Part shown: positions 1-10,074 of the stretch, piece after piece
Position numbering within the stretch: the stretch's first letter is position 1
How the letters are laid out: every line of letters begins with the position of its first letter
DNA from: Macrothele yani
Taxonomy: Eukaryota > Arthropoda > Arachnida > Araneae > Macrothelidae
Reading direction: 5' to 3'
DNA length: 64,000 nt
Assembly (NCBI GenBank): GCA_039090855.1
Contig: CM077016.1
Span: forward strand, 52,285,436 to 52,349,435
Position numbers and translations under genes: made by a program
The notes under the pieces: generated by a model
The model's database searches: none
What the model was told of the DNA's origin: nothing
What the model saw: the letters and a program-made list of their open reading frames with translations, nothing else

Positions 1-790
1 CAGGAGAATACGGTGGGAACGGTATAACTTCCCGACCGAGATGACGTGGGGGGTGAGCGTTGTCGTGTTGAAGAAACACACCTTGCCGCCGGTTGGGTCG
101 TTTCAGCTGATTTGCCTCGTCGAGCCGGCGCGCTTGCTGAACGTAAAGCTGTGCACTGATCGTGGTGTTCTTTTCAAGCAATTAGTAGTGGATTACATTT
201 TCCCAATCCCACCAAACGCAGATCGTGGCCTTGGGTGGATGCAGCTCGGCCTTGGCTCGAGGTGTTGCTTACTTGTGAGGACTCAACCATTCTTTCTTCT
301 GCTTTATATTGGCATAGAGACACCATCTTTCATCGCCGGTGACTATGCGGTAAAGGAATCTGTGTCCACGAGTAGCCTGGTGTCGGACGAGCAAACTGGC
401 GGTGATATAGTGGAGCGCTGGAGTTTGTCTCTTACGTTCAGAGAATGTGGTACCCATGCACCGAGTTTTTGAACCTTACCCATCGAGTGAAGGTATCATG
501 AGAGCACCCATCTGCTGGGCCAATTCCCTAGTGGATTGACGCGGATCCTCGTGGATCAGCTCATTTAATCCATCCATATTTAACTGAACATGTCTGCAGC
601 CGCAACGCGGATAGTGTGTATGAGGTAGAATTCCCCTTCTTGAAACGTGAATACAATTTCTGTCAGTAATAGCACTTTCTCCGTACACAGCACAAATGTC
701 TCGAGCAGCTTTGGAACCTTGATTGAAAGCGAAGAGAAGCAGGTGTCGAAAATGCTCATTTCTGTCTACTTAGCACTCCATCTTCATACG
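1..790 (-). pseudogene. Mariner (DD34D) transposase remnant, cut by the window edge
   Basis: Read on the minus strand this is a decayed mariner transposase. From high to low coordinates it shows the N-terminal helix-turn-helix region (AVYGESAITDR near 665-690, EDPRQSTRELAQQMG near 505-550), the first catalytic block TGDERWCLYANIKQ (about 295-345), and QHDNAHP around the second catalytic Asp (about 55-80), followed by PFPPYSP at the window start. In-frame stops follow the first block and the frame shifts several times, so it cannot be functional. The third catalytic Asp lies outside the window. Mariner transposases cut and paste DNA at TA sites in the nucleus. Family assignment is firm; the 5' limit is approximate because I could not find the terminal inverted repeat. 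Confidence 0.85.
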
Positions 791-899
791 GCTAAAAGGA
801 GTTAAACCAAATATAATATCGAAACCGATGAACAAAAGTTGTACAGGAAGAATACAGCTACAAAAAACATAACAACTATGATCAAATTATTGTTCCTTC

Positions 900-1960
900 A
901 AATAACATTGGAGAAACCGAACGAACGTATCTGAAAACTCAATAATAAGGTGGTGCTTCTTGGTAAAAACTCAATGAAGTGTTGAAAACACGGAGATTGT
1001 ATTGACGCGAATGAAGGGAGGATGGCTTGCCGTAAAGAATTCACAGTTGTTGGTGAGGGTTGGCGGGTTCGAGATGATCTTTCCAGTCCCCCCCCAGTTC
1101 TCAACAGGGTTGATGTCCGACGATGAAGGAAGCCATTCGAGTATGGTAAATTCACATGAATGCTCCCGGAGCCAATTGGTCGCTAATCAAGAAGTATATG
1201 ATGTCCTATTGAAAGATGGCGTCATGATGCAGAAAGAGAATCGTTACAAACGGGTGCAGATGGTCGGTGAGGATGTTCGCATACCTTGTTCCGCTGACAG
1301 AGGTCTCTATGCGTCTGAAGAAAGCTCGTGTAAAAGCAGCGCAAAATGTTACACCGCCTTCCCCTACCTGTATGAATCCAATTTGAAAATCGCTTCGTGT
1401 GGTTCACGCCACACACACACACACACACACACACACACCGTTCTAATCGGCGTGCTAGAGTCGCAACAGTGATTCGTCAGACCAGATGGCGTTTTCCCAG
1501 TCCTCCGCACTCCTGTTGCGATAGGCTTCCGCGAACTGCAGCCTTATCTTTCGGAGCACTGCAGTCAACAAGAAAACAGGATGTAGACGTCTACTGCTAT
1601 TGCCCATATTTCCCGATGATACAGCTGACAGTCTTTATGCATAAGCCTCTGGAAGCGCCCTCTTTAAATTCCGACATCATGTGATTTTTTTGTAACGACG
1701 AGGGACTGTCTACTACTAACTCTAAAAGAAAATTTCACGTTTAGAACCACATTTCTCCCGTTGGTTGCAAGTTTTGCGGTATTTTACGTAGCCGTATTAT
1801 ACCAGTGCGAAGGTCTGACGAGGAAATCCCAACAGTTCAGCAGCTGCGGTGAATGAACAACTGGCGTTCCTCGCATCAACGATGGTCAAGCTCATTTACG
1901 TCGCTGAGTATACCCATGATTACTTTTTGTGACAAACTCCTGACGTGTAGAGACCTGCTC
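900..1960 (-). pseudogene. Tc1-like transposase relic
   Basis: Minus-strand reading gives broken pieces of a Tc1-family DDE transposase. WENAIWSDES, around the first catalytic Asp, lies near 1465-1495. LEWLPSSSDINPVENW, the third catalytic region (SPDLNPIENVW in the family), lies near 1085-1140. The N-terminal DNA-binding region is probably spread over about 1700-1930, in pieces. Frames are broken and a CA repeat sits inside the coding region. No terminal inverted repeats were recognised, so both ends are estimates. Confidence 0.65.
1411..1438. repeat. (AC)14 microsatellite
   Basis: Fourteen uninterrupted AC dinucleotides inside the Tc1 relic. Open frames crossing it (poly-Thr/His or Cys/Val) are products of the repeat, not genes. 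Confidence 0.97.
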
Positions 1961-2040
1961 TATTTATAGTGATTGCGAGTTTCAGCCTCTCACGTGACTG
2001 GACGCGATACTTCTGCTTTGCATATTGTAATCTGGGTGTA

Positions 2041-3594
2041 TACTACATTATCAAAAGTACCGACACCACAATGTTTTGGAACAAATGGCTTTCTTATCGC
2101 AATTAGTCGGTCAACCTTTTGCTTGCATGACAGCCACAACACGTCGAGGCATATACTATCAACCAATTTCAGGTAGATCTCGAAAGGAATGGCTCGCCAT
2201 TCGTCCTGAAAAGGTGCTGTCAGAGTAGAGAGCGAAACGGTCGTTGCGGCCGATTTCGGATCCGACACTCCAGCTCATCCCAGTGTGTTCTATGGAATTA
2301 AGATCGAGCCTCTGAGCAGGCCAGTCTAACAATTCCACTTCATTTTCAAGAAACCAGTCTTGCACACGACGTGCAGTGCGGCAGGGAGCTCGATCGTGTT
2401 GGAAGAGACATCAGTCATTTCCATAGTACTTCCACATTGTTGGTAGGGAAGAATTATCCAGAACGTCGAGGAACACTTCAGAGTTCATGGTTTGTGGTAT
2501 AATAACCAACGAGTCTAGTCCCATCCACAAAAAAACTACTGCCTGCCAAGATGGAGCAACCGCCGAACTTAACAGTTTGGTAGAACAGAGTCTGACGAAA
2601 ATCGTTCGCCGGGCTGTCGCCAGATCCAAAGTCGCCCATCACACTGGAGGAGTGAGAAGCGTGACTCATCACTCCAAAATGAAGCTTCCCAGTTGTCCAG
2701 AGTCTAGGAAGGACGGGAGAAACACCACTCCAAATGGCGTTTCGCATTTACGGTAGTGATGTGGGGCTTTGTGTACCGCTGCTATACCATAACAACCCAC
2801 ACTGTGCAACTCTCTGTGGATAGTTATGGTACTAACAGAGCTACTACAAGCATTTCTTATTTCAACGGAGACAGAACGGGATTTCTTACCATGCCTCTTC
2901 TGTCAGGTTTCGTTAAGTTGTACGGCCTTCCTGAACGTTCTTTGCTGTAGTCGCACAGTCCTGCTTTCATCTCTTCACGACATCACTTATACTCGGTTTT
3001 GATAGGTTTAGTTTAGCTGCCATGCTCCGTATGGAAATGTTACTGAAACGACATCTTATGACCAGCTCACACTGGAACTCGGATAGTTCACGTCCACGCG
3101 GCATATCAGCTTCAAAGTTACTGGTAACACGACAGAATATCTCAGCTTTCTATACCTACACTGTAAAATAAAATTGTAGATTTTACGGTTTTAAACCGTT
3201 TTCCAGGGTGCCAACACAAAACCGTAAAATTTACAGTTTTATGTCGTGTTGGAGCAAAGCTATAGCTTTGCTCCAACACCGCATTTAAAGAAGAAAACAG
3301 CACGGAATTTGGCTGGAGCGAGTCACAGTTCAAATAATCACGAAAACACAAAAATTTGGCTGGAACAAATGTATTGATTGTGTTGGAGCAAAACTGTAGC
3401 TTTGCTCCAACACGGCATAAAACTGTAGATTTTACGGTTTTGTGTTGGCACCCTGGAAAACGGTTTAAAACCGTAAAATCTACAGTAATTTTTTTACAGT
3501 GTACCTTCTCACTCAGAGCGCAACTTCCTGCGCAATCGTTCTTTGCACTTATGCAAATATTTGGTAGTATCCAAATACTTTTGATAATATAGTG
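2041..3594 (-). mobile_element. Tc1-like element with terminal inverted repeats, nested MITE
   Basis: The ends are matching inverted repeats: left TACTACATTATCAAAAGTA and, reading inward from the right, CACTATATTATCAAAAGTA, each flanked by TA (2039-2040 and 3595-3596). Between them, on the minus strand, is a broken transposase. The start MPRGRELSEFQCEL is near 3070-3110. KLNLSKPSISDVVKR is in the DNA-binding domain near 2985-3030. KWRNAIWS is at about 2720-2750, MNSEVFLDVLDNSSLP near 2450-2500, and LLDWPAQRLDLNSIEH near 2285-2335. Stops and frameshifts make it inactive. A 345-bp foldback MITE lies between the start codon and the right end. Confidence 0.85.
3158..3502. mobile_element. Foldback MITE with ~115-bp inverted arms
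   Basis: Left arm (about 3158-3285) and right arm (about 3380-3502) are near-perfect reverse complements, starting ACACTGTAAAA and ending TTTTACAGTGT. Candidate target duplication ACCT lies at 3154-3157 and 3503-3506. The arms contain GATTTTACGGTTTTAAACCG blocks and end in a palindrome built on TTGGAGCAAAGC; in the left arm it is a perfect 28-base palindrome. There is no coding capacity, so this is a non-autonomous element of unknown superfamily. It sits inside the Tc1-like element and is therefore younger than it. Confidence 0.85.
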
Positions 3595-3654
3595 TACATA
3601 TGAATTTGTCCATTCAGTGTAGTACTACAGGTATGTTCTGCCAAGCTGATGTGA

Positions 3655-3870
3655 TGACATCCTTCAGTTACTGATGTTAGCTGGAGTGGGATCTATGAAT
3701 TGCTCTCTCAATCTCATACCACAGGTGTTCAAAATTAGGTTAAGATATGAGAACTGCAATGGTCATTTTAGCACTTTGAAGTCACTGTCGTGCTCTTGAA
3801 TCACTGAGACGATCCGAGCTTTGTAACATGGTACAATATCTTTTGGAAGAAGCCTTCTCCATCAGAAGCC
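3655..3870 (-). pseudogene. Tc1-like transposase C-terminal fragment
   Basis: Minus-strand translation gives NFEHLWYEIERAIHRSH (about 3675-3740), matching the Tc1 family run around the last catalytic Glu (LNPIEHLWxELxR), with poorly kept sequence upstream. It is short, frameshifted and without recognised ends. Confidence 0.5.
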
Positions 3871-4097
3871 TTCGCATTTGATTTTAGAAACTTTTAGAAG
3901 TCTCATAAATTATTATTCTAAAACTCGAATCAGAATTCGAGGTGATACTGAAAAGTTCTAGGCCTAACCCACTTCCTGTAATTGTAGCATTATTTGGTAA
4001 CGGCAGCTCGGAAGTGTGCTTTTGTATTGTAAAGTGTCAATTTTCAGACTAATAGCTCTTTTATTTTGCAGATTGTTTGACGTCCTGAACTGAATCA

Positions 4098-5150
4098 TGT
4101 CAATGCAAAGTGTTGAATTTTCGAACGTGGAACTCCGGGCTGTCATGAAATTTCTGTTCCTGCAGAAGAAAACTGCAAAGGAAATCTATGAGTGTATGAC
4201 GCAAACATTAAGTGACAAGTGCCCTTCGTAATCAATTGTGAAGAAATGCTGGGGAAACTTTCAGCGTGGAGACTTTGAGACCGAAGATGCTGCAAGATCT
4301 GGGAGGTCTTCAATAGTGACAACACCCGAAATTGTTGATCGTGTTCATGACTTCATTTTGTCAGATCGGCAAATCTCGGTTAACACAACAGCTGAGACAC
4401 CAGAGCTATCCAGGGAACGTGTTGGGTTCATAATTGATGAGCACTTGGAATTGCAGAAGATGTCAGCGAAATTGGTGCCCAAATGTTTGAACACCGATGA
4501 GAAACGAAAACGAGTGGACACTTCCGAATCGGTTTTGCAGCATTTTGAGCGATCAGGTGATAATGTTTTGCAGCGACGTAGCAGTGTTGATGAAACGTGG
4601 GTACATCACTACGATCCAGAGACGAAACAACAGTCCCTGCAATGGCGGCACTCGAGTTCTCCACAGCCAAAGAAATTCAAAACATAAAGGTTTGCAATAA
4701 AGGTCATGGCAATGGTTTTTTAGGAATCGAAAGACGTTTTACTGACTCAATATCTCCCGAAGAGCCAAACAGTAAATGCTGAATACTATTCCAACTTGCT
4801 GTGCCGATTAAAAGAGGCGAGGAAAACTGTGGAAAGGTGTTCTCTTTTTGCAAGACAATGGATATTTTGAGGGATCTAGGGTTCAAGTTCATAGACTACT
4901 CACCCTACTCTCCAGATCTTGCTTCATCGGACTATTTCCTGTTCCCAAACCTTTACAAAAATTCCGAAAGGGAAGCATTTCTCGAATGATTCGGAGGTGA
5001 TATGAGCAGTAGAGCAGCATTTGAGTGATCAGACTTCAGAATTTGTTTTGGAAGGGTTAAAGAAACTCCAGAAACGCTGTGCCAAGTGTGTTGTGTTCTA
5101 CTTCGGGATAAATATGTGGAATAGTCTGCATTATGGATGTAGCCCATTCC
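4098..5150 (+). pseudogene. Mariner (DD34D) transposase relic
   Basis: Plus-strand mariner transposase. It starts MSMQSVEFSNVELRAVMKF at 4098, then a stop at about 4230. The HTH domain follows (VKKCWGNFQRGDFETEDAA, about 4236-4295), with EDAARSGRSS and RQISVNTTAETPELSRERVG. The first catalytic block is DETWVHHYDPETKQQS (about 4590-4635). LQDNG, the second Asp, lies near 4850, and PYSPDLASSDYFLFPNL, holding the third Asp, near 4905-4955. The order and spacing are those of DD34D mariners, but at least one stop and several frame changes disable it. Terminal repeats were not identified with confidence. Confidence 0.85.
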
Positions 5151-5349
5151 TTTTTGGTGAGGCCGAGAACTTATCGGCATCCCCTCTTAGACATTACGAC
5201 CGTTATACACTGGTAGGGCCAGGCTGCCTATAGCGGAAGCCTGCCGGGTCTTTTTATTCGTGGGTCCTTTGTTTCGTTCTGTGAGAATTACCGTAGAAAA
5301 GCAATTATAATTCTTCCGCTTCGTGCACCACTAGCCTCTACCTCCGTCA

Positions 5350-5430
5350 GAAAAAAAAAACACCCGGGGAGAAGGGGGGGGGGCGAAGGAACTGAAATTC
5401 AGAAATCCCTTTTGAGATATTTTTTTTTTT
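5350..5430. repeat. Homopolymer and low-complexity tract
   Basis: A10, G-rich and T13 runs close together. No gene or site is visible here; the tract lies between the mariner relic and the LINE fragment. Confidence 0.8.
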
Positions 5431-5629
5431 TTTAAGCATTGGCGAGGGTAGAGAAAATGCCGAATTGCTGCATTAGACATGTCATGATCCTTCCTTGTCT
5501 GGATAAATCATTTAAGCTAAAACAGAAAGAATCAATGACATATTTTATATGTCACCATCCTCTATCCACTGCAGGACGAAGGCCTCCAAGTTTGTTTGGT
5601 TTTTCTCTTTTCTATCTGAAATTATTTAT

Positions 5630-5815
5630 CCGTGAGCAACTCTATTGGCTATGAGCAGTCGCCCGTCCCTAATTTAGAGCCACTGGTTCCAGATAAAGGA
5701 GAGAGCCAGTGCTGAAGCTACACACACCATCCATGCCTCACCAGGATTCGAACCTGGACCCATCTCGGACTAATTGCTAGATGCCAGCCCTTAGACCTCT
5801 GTGTCACCCCCTCCG
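5630..5815 (-). mobile_element. tRNA-derived SINE (family A), divergent copy
   Basis: Contains the family landmarks in reverse orientation: GTGAGCAACTC, GCAGTCGCCCGTCCCTAATT, CCACTGGTTCCAG, and the B box inside CAGGATTCGAACCTGG. The poly-T end is missing and the tRNA head is degenerate. It sits inside the RTE-like LINE. Confidence 0.85.
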
Positions 5816-6236
5816 AGTTCCACAACTATCTTAATTCTCATCCATGTTACTCTGGCATGCTTCAGAATTTCATCCCCCCATCCCCCCACGTGATCTTTTT
5901 ATGTCCCTTGGTATCCAAGTCTATTATTCTAGTTGTCCGGCTGTGGTTAGTGTTTCCAGAACATGGCCAGCGCATTGCTATGTTCTTTCTTATTATCATT
6001 ATGGCTTCAAGTTCTGTCCTTTTCCTGATCCACGAGTTCCTTTTCGAACCTATCTTGGTTACACCCAGTCTGCATCTTCCCATGCTCTTCCAGATGTCGT
6101 CAGCCTGTACGTGTTTTTTTTTTTTTTTTTTTTTGTGAAGGTCCAAGTTTCTGATCCATAAGAAAGAACTGAAAGGAGGCACTCATAAACAATTTTCTTT
6201 CAAGACAATAGTTATTTGCTCTTGAAAATTGTATTG

Positions 6237-6450
6237 GCCGCCCCGGTGGCACAGTGATCTAAGTGACTGCTTCTGATCATTCGTCCGAGATAGGTCCGGG
6301 TTCTAATCCTGGTGAGGCATGAATGTTGTGTTTTTCTTACGGCACTGGCGCTCTCCCTTCCCTGGAACCAGTGGCCCTAAATTAGGGACGGGCGACTGCT
6401 TACAGTCCATTGAGTTGCTCAAGGTGGTCGTTACTCTCACAACAAAAAAT
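6237..6450 (+). mobile_element. tRNA-derived SINE (family A) with target duplication
   Basis: Plus orientation, from GCCGCCCCGGTGGCACAGTG (A-box end) through CCGGGTTCTAATCCTGG (B box) and the CCCTAAATTAGGGACGGGCG body to an A-rich tail. It is flanked by ATTGTATTG at 6228-6236 and again at 6451-6459. This is one of only three plus-strand copies in the window. It interrupts the LINE. Confidence 0.92.
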
Positions 6451-6661
6451 ATTGTATTGTTTCTTCCAAATGCACTCCAGTCAAGTTTAATGCACCTGTT
6501 CATTTTTTCTTAAATCTGGCTTTCGTTTTACATCTATTATCTATAGCTGATTTACGAATTGATTTCTTCTAAGCATTGATTGATGGCCAAGTATTGAGAT
6601 GATGTGAAGTAATTTGTGGAGAAAAAGGAGATATAACTCACCACAATAACCATGCGGGGAG

Positions 6662-6870
6662 TTTTTTTTTTTTAATTAGAGGTTTAGTTACCACCATGAG
6701 AATCTCTATGCTATAAAAGCAGTCGGCCGTCCCTTATTTGGTTCCACTGGTTCCAGGAAAGTGGGAGAGCTAGTGCCCTAAGACAAACACACCACACATG
6801 CCTGACCCTGGATTTGAATCAACGCTCATCTCGTACGAACCGTGCAGGATAGGTATCAGATGGCATTTCC
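6662..6870 (-). mobile_element. tRNA-derived SINE (family A), degenerate
   Basis: Starts with a T12 run then AATTAGAGGTTTAG, TAAAAGCAGTCGGCCGTCCC and CCACTGGTTCCAGG. The tRNA head (GGATTTGAATC) is poorly conserved, and the end is approximate. Confidence 0.75.
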
Positions 6871-7012
6871 TCTAATCTCGGTGGTATAGTTATACTGCTA
6901 TTTGTCGGTGGTCGTCAGACACCCGTCGGTGAGAACTTAATGCACCCGGAGAAGGCGGGATTGACATTTGTCTAGGACAGGCTACATATTATTGCTTCTT
7001 CTAGACGCGCAT

Positions 7013-7075
7013 TTACACTGAGTGAACGAATTATTATGACCACTTGGTTAGTACGTTGTTGGGCCACTTTCTCAT
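7013..7075. repeat. Solo Tc1-like end fragment
   Basis: TACACTGAGTGAACGAATTA, then TTATGACCACTTGG and TTGTTGGGCCAC, resemble the terminal segment of Tc1 elements; similar ATTATGACCACCC text lies at 20344. No transposase follows. Assignment is tentative. Confidence 0.4.
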
Positions 7076-7079
7076 GCTT

Positions 7080-7440
7080 TCCAACCGTAGGTTGAAAAAG
7101 CGTATATGCTCCAGCTTTGTCCGTCCGTCTGTCTGTCTGTCCGCACGATAATTCGCGTAAAAATGGTTCGATTTCAATGAAATTTTAGTATGTTGTAGGG
7201 GACCACTGGGGACGAACCCTGTTGAAAATGGGACAAATGGGGTCAATGGAGTCAAAGGTCAGGACATAGGAGCGGGATGCATTTCATTGCCCTTATGCGT
7301 CATAACTTGCGTAAATATGGTTCGATTTCGATGAAATGTTAGTATGTCATAGAGGACCACCTGGGGACGAACCCTATTAAAAACGGGTAAAGTGGGGTCA
7401 AAGGTCAGGACGTAGGAGCGGGATGCATTCCATCACATCT
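7080..7440. repeat. Tandem ~130-bp phrase repeat (ATGGTTCGATTTCGATGAAA family)
   Basis: Two diverged units share TCGCGTAAAAATGGTTCGAT or its variants, then TTTTAGTATG, GGGGACGAACCCT, GGGGTCAA and GGAGCGGGATGCAT. They follow a CCGTCCGTCTGTCTGTCTGT run. A third and part of a fourth unit lie at 8945-9280. Runs of this kind are common in invertebrate non-coding repeats near retroelement 3' ends; I cannot name the family. Confidence 0.8.
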
Positions 7441-7579
7441 TATTAAAGGAGCAATTCTTTTATATATGTAAATTTTATTTTGAAAATGGCTTAAAGGATT
7501 ATGATGAAAGTGGTTAATTTACCTTTTTCTGGTACTAGAAATCGATTTAGCTTGATCTCGACTTTGGAAAAATTCGTTT

Positions 7580-7830
7580 AGTGGGTTAAATAACCACGCC
7601 GAGTTACCACGTTTTTAGTGTCACGGCGTCGTCCTATTAATGTTTCCCATTCTTAGAAATCTTATGACGTCACACTCTCGCGATTAGATGTCGGCGCGCA
7701 GTCACGCCATCTGCCTCATTACGTCACGCGTTGTTTGTGGTTCCTATTAAAGTTTTATGAATTCACACTCTAGCGACCATCTGCCTCATTACGTCACGCG
7801 CTGTGTGCGTATTACGCATTACTTCTATTT
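7580..7830. repeat. GTCACGC-rich block with a 25-bp direct duplication
   Basis: CATCTGCCTCATTACGTCAC followed by GCG occurs twice, near 7708 and 7780, within a stretch rich in ACGTCAC and GTCACGC. TTACGTCA resembles a CRE/ATF-type site, but there is no nearby promoter to give it meaning. Confidence 0.6.
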
Positions 7831-8042
7831 TCTTCTAGAACAAAAAGTGAGTTGTGCCAGTTGCTTGTAGTTGATGCGTAGTACAGTATAAGCAGCGGAA
7901 CGCTGATTTCGCATGTTCTTCCCTTCAAAATTTAAACTAAATGCATCATTTTGTTTGTTACATTTTTGAGTAGTCACTTGATGAGCGTATCCGCTGTGAT
8001 TAGTTCATTTTTATTCATTACTATTAACAGAGTGTCACGTGG

Positions 8043-8333
8043 ATGGTAAAACAATATAAAAAATGTGGCTGGTCGACCCCTACGAAACGTGTACGTTTCA
8101 ACTTTAATAAGAAGAATACGGCACTGTTGAAACAAGAGCAAGCGGAAGAAGTAAATTTGGAACAGCTTGGACATTCAAGAGCCGATGATTTCCGATCACT
8201 TTCCAGTCTCGAAGCACATGACCTTCCATTGGAAGATCAGCCTACAAAAAGACCATTCCGATCAGCTAAGGCGAGGAGCATGGAAATAATGTCCGACGTT
8301 ATTATAACCCTCAATGAATCTATATCGGAATAA
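8043..8333 (+). CDS. Hypothetical 96-codon ORF, basic and Lys/Glu-rich
   Basis: An open frame from ATG to TAA with no family I recognise. The N terminus is basic (MVKQYKKCGWSTPTKRVRF) and the middle is acidic (EQAEEVNLEQLGH). There is no signal peptide, membrane segment or zinc-binding pattern. It could be the last exon of a cellular gene, a fragment of a transposon protein, or chance. It is not an obvious translation of any repeat described here. An A/T-rich stretch and a T20 run follow at 8399. Confidence 0.25.
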   Translation: MVKQYKKCGWSTPTKRVRFNFNKKNTALLKQEQAEEVNLEQLGHSRADDFRSLSSLEAHDLPLEDQPTKRPFRSAKARSMEIMSDVIITLNESISE

Positions 8334-8339
8334 AACCTC

Positions 8340-8940
8340 GATCAAATGCGACGGAACTGACCGGCCTGCCAGGGCCCGATCAATAATTTCAGCCAAGATT
8401 TTTTTTTTTTTTTTTTTTTGGCATGCGTGCGATTGTTCTGATGTGCCTTAGAAAGTTTATCTTGGTAAGTGCTCTGGTGGTCCTAATCACCAACAAAGCT
8501 CCCTCCTTAGGCATTGTTTTTTCTTTTGTTTGTTCCGGGAAGCGGGAATGGAGCTGGTGCACCACGGTTTGAAATTTCGGGCCCGGTCAACGAACTTCAC
8601 TTTCCGCCGCCCCTGATGTGACGAATAAATAAACAGCGATGAAGAACCAACGTTACCATGGGGTTCGATAAAGAACCCCATTTTAACATTCATTGTTTGG
8701 TGTTTCACTTTCGGAAATAATAAAAACAATTTTAAAAAATTTCTTACTCTAACACAAATGAAAAATTATCATTCATCTTTGTTTTGATGTTTATTCTAAA
8801 TTAATTTGCCTCTAATTCGTCTATCATTATTAATCTTTATGGTTTAGACTTAGCATTACAATACTAGGAAATAACATATCAAAATATAAATTTTTTGAGC
8901 TCTCATCCCTCCTTTTTACCCGAAAGATGCTCTGTGCTCC
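8340..8940. other. No gene recognised
   Basis: AT-rich DNA with a T20 run at about 8399-8419. No ORF with family resemblance, no repeat landmark and no RNA gene was seen. Confidence 0.6.
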
Positions 8941-8944
8941 TGAT

Positions 8945-9280
8945 ATTTGCCCTTATGCGTCATAACCTGCGTAAAAATGGTTCGATTTCGATGAAATTTT
9001 AGTATGTAGTAGGGGGATCATCTGGGGACGAACCCTATTGAAAATGGGGGAAATGGGGTCAAAGGTCAGGTAATAGGATTGGGATCCATTCCATTGCCCT
9101 TATGCGTTATAACTTACGTAAAAATGCTTCGATTGAGACAAAACGTTTCATGTTGTTCCGGAAGTATACTTTACCGGTTCTGTTGAATATCATCGAAATG
9201 GGGTCAATGGTAGAGTCAGAGGAGCGAAATTTATTATACAGCCATTATCCTCCTAACTTGAGTAATGATTTATGGTATGT
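8945..9280. repeat. Further copies of the ATGGTTCGAT phrase repeat
   Basis: GCCCTTATGCGTCATAACCT, AAATGGTTCGATTTCGATG, GGGGACGAACCCTATTG and GGGGTCAAAGGTCAGG repeat the units at 7080-7440 in the same orientation. A decayed unit follows at 9095-9280. Confidence 0.8.
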
Positions 9281-9378
9281 TGGAAAGCGTATCATAATCA
9301 ATGCATTGCATGATTTTACTAATTTGTTAACCTTAAATACAGCTTGAATTCATCTAGGTATGGACTATTAAATGTCGG

Positions 9379-9765
9379 CTATATTAGCCCAAATGCAAGA
9401 ATTGCACTCTCCAGCTCTTGAAGATTTCGTGGTAGTAGATCCAGCTCTCTGACGTTCCTTCCGACTTCATCCCACAAATGCTTCACTGGATTGAGATCAG
9501 GTGATTGAGGAGGCCAAAGTAGCAAAGAAAAGTCTCTGCGATACTTCTCAAACCATTTGCGCACAATATGGGCACTACGACATGGAACATTGTCCTGCGG
9601 GAAATATCCATCTCCATTGGGATAATGTAACTGGGTGGACTAGGCCTTCAACGATATTAAAATACATTTGGGCGGTTAAATGTTGCTCCCCCAAAAACAA
9701 AGTGTCCAAACACTTCGACGAAAACATTCCAGGCCATAACGTTGCCTCCGTTATGGTTTGGAATA
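9379..9765 (-). pseudogene. Tc1-like transposase fragment, reverse orientation
   Basis: Minus-strand text includes WPPQSPDLNPVKHLWDEVGR (about 9455-9515), the catalytic C-terminal run with Glu replaced by Lys (family NPIEHLW). LGEQHLTAQMYFNIVEGLV and QWRWIFPAGQCSMS lie at 9575-9700. Stops occur between blocks. It ends abruptly against a plus-strand Tc1 fragment at about 9765. Confidence 0.75.
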
Positions 9766-10074
9766 TGTGTGGACTGGCCAGCACAGAGCCCTGATCTTAA
9801 TTCCATAGAGCACCTATGCGGCGCACTAATTCATCCCATAAGAAGTTCGGAACCAAGGCGTACTACTAAGCAACAGTTAGCGGCAGCATTATGTACTGAA
9901 TGGAAGCGCATACCTATCGCTGTGTCCCAAAACCTTGTCGAAAGCATGTCTCGAACGGTCAGTGCATGCATTAAGGCCAAAGGTGGACCGACACCGTACT
10001 AACGTATGTGAATAAATGCTATGTTGTGTTGTGCTCCAATTCTAACTGTCCGGTGACTTTTTCTGATATAGTGT
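9766..10074 (+). pseudogene. Tc1-like transposase C-terminal fragment plus terminal repeat
   Basis: Plus-strand [19 protein letters not shown] (about 9769-9825), then TKQQLAAALCTEWKRIPI and RTVSACIKAKGGPTPY with stop at 10002, the usual Tc1 C terminus. TGACTTTTTCTGATATAGTG after it looks like the terminal inverted repeat. The N-terminal three quarters is missing and replaced by the oppositely oriented fragment. Confidence 0.8.

Larger units (their letters stand above)
5430..6550 (-). pseudogene. RTE-like LINE, 3'-part relic interrupted by two SINEs
   Basis: Minus-strand pieces match the C-terminal part of endonuclease/reverse-transcriptase LINEs of the RTE/BovB type. MNRCIKLDWSAFGRNN, compared with the family text INRRIRLGWAAFGK, is near 6455-6505. 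SKRNSWIRKRTELE is near 6015-6060 and MRWPCSGNT near 5950-5975. RGLRPAVDRG-type text lies near 5560-5585. The same module order recurs in the LINE at 56.6-59.6 kb. SINEs at 5630-5815 and 6237-6450 split it. There is no long frame, so it is dead. The clade name is inferred. Confidence 0.7.

Noticed and set aside
1002..1684. ORFs through the CA repeat on both strands
   Set aside because: Open only because the dinucleotide repeat lacks stops; the flanks are a Tc1 relic read in the wrong frames.
7080..9280. CRISPR array
   Set aside because: Repeats are long, diverged and without regular unique spacers; this is eukaryotic DNA with introns, SINEs and mariners.
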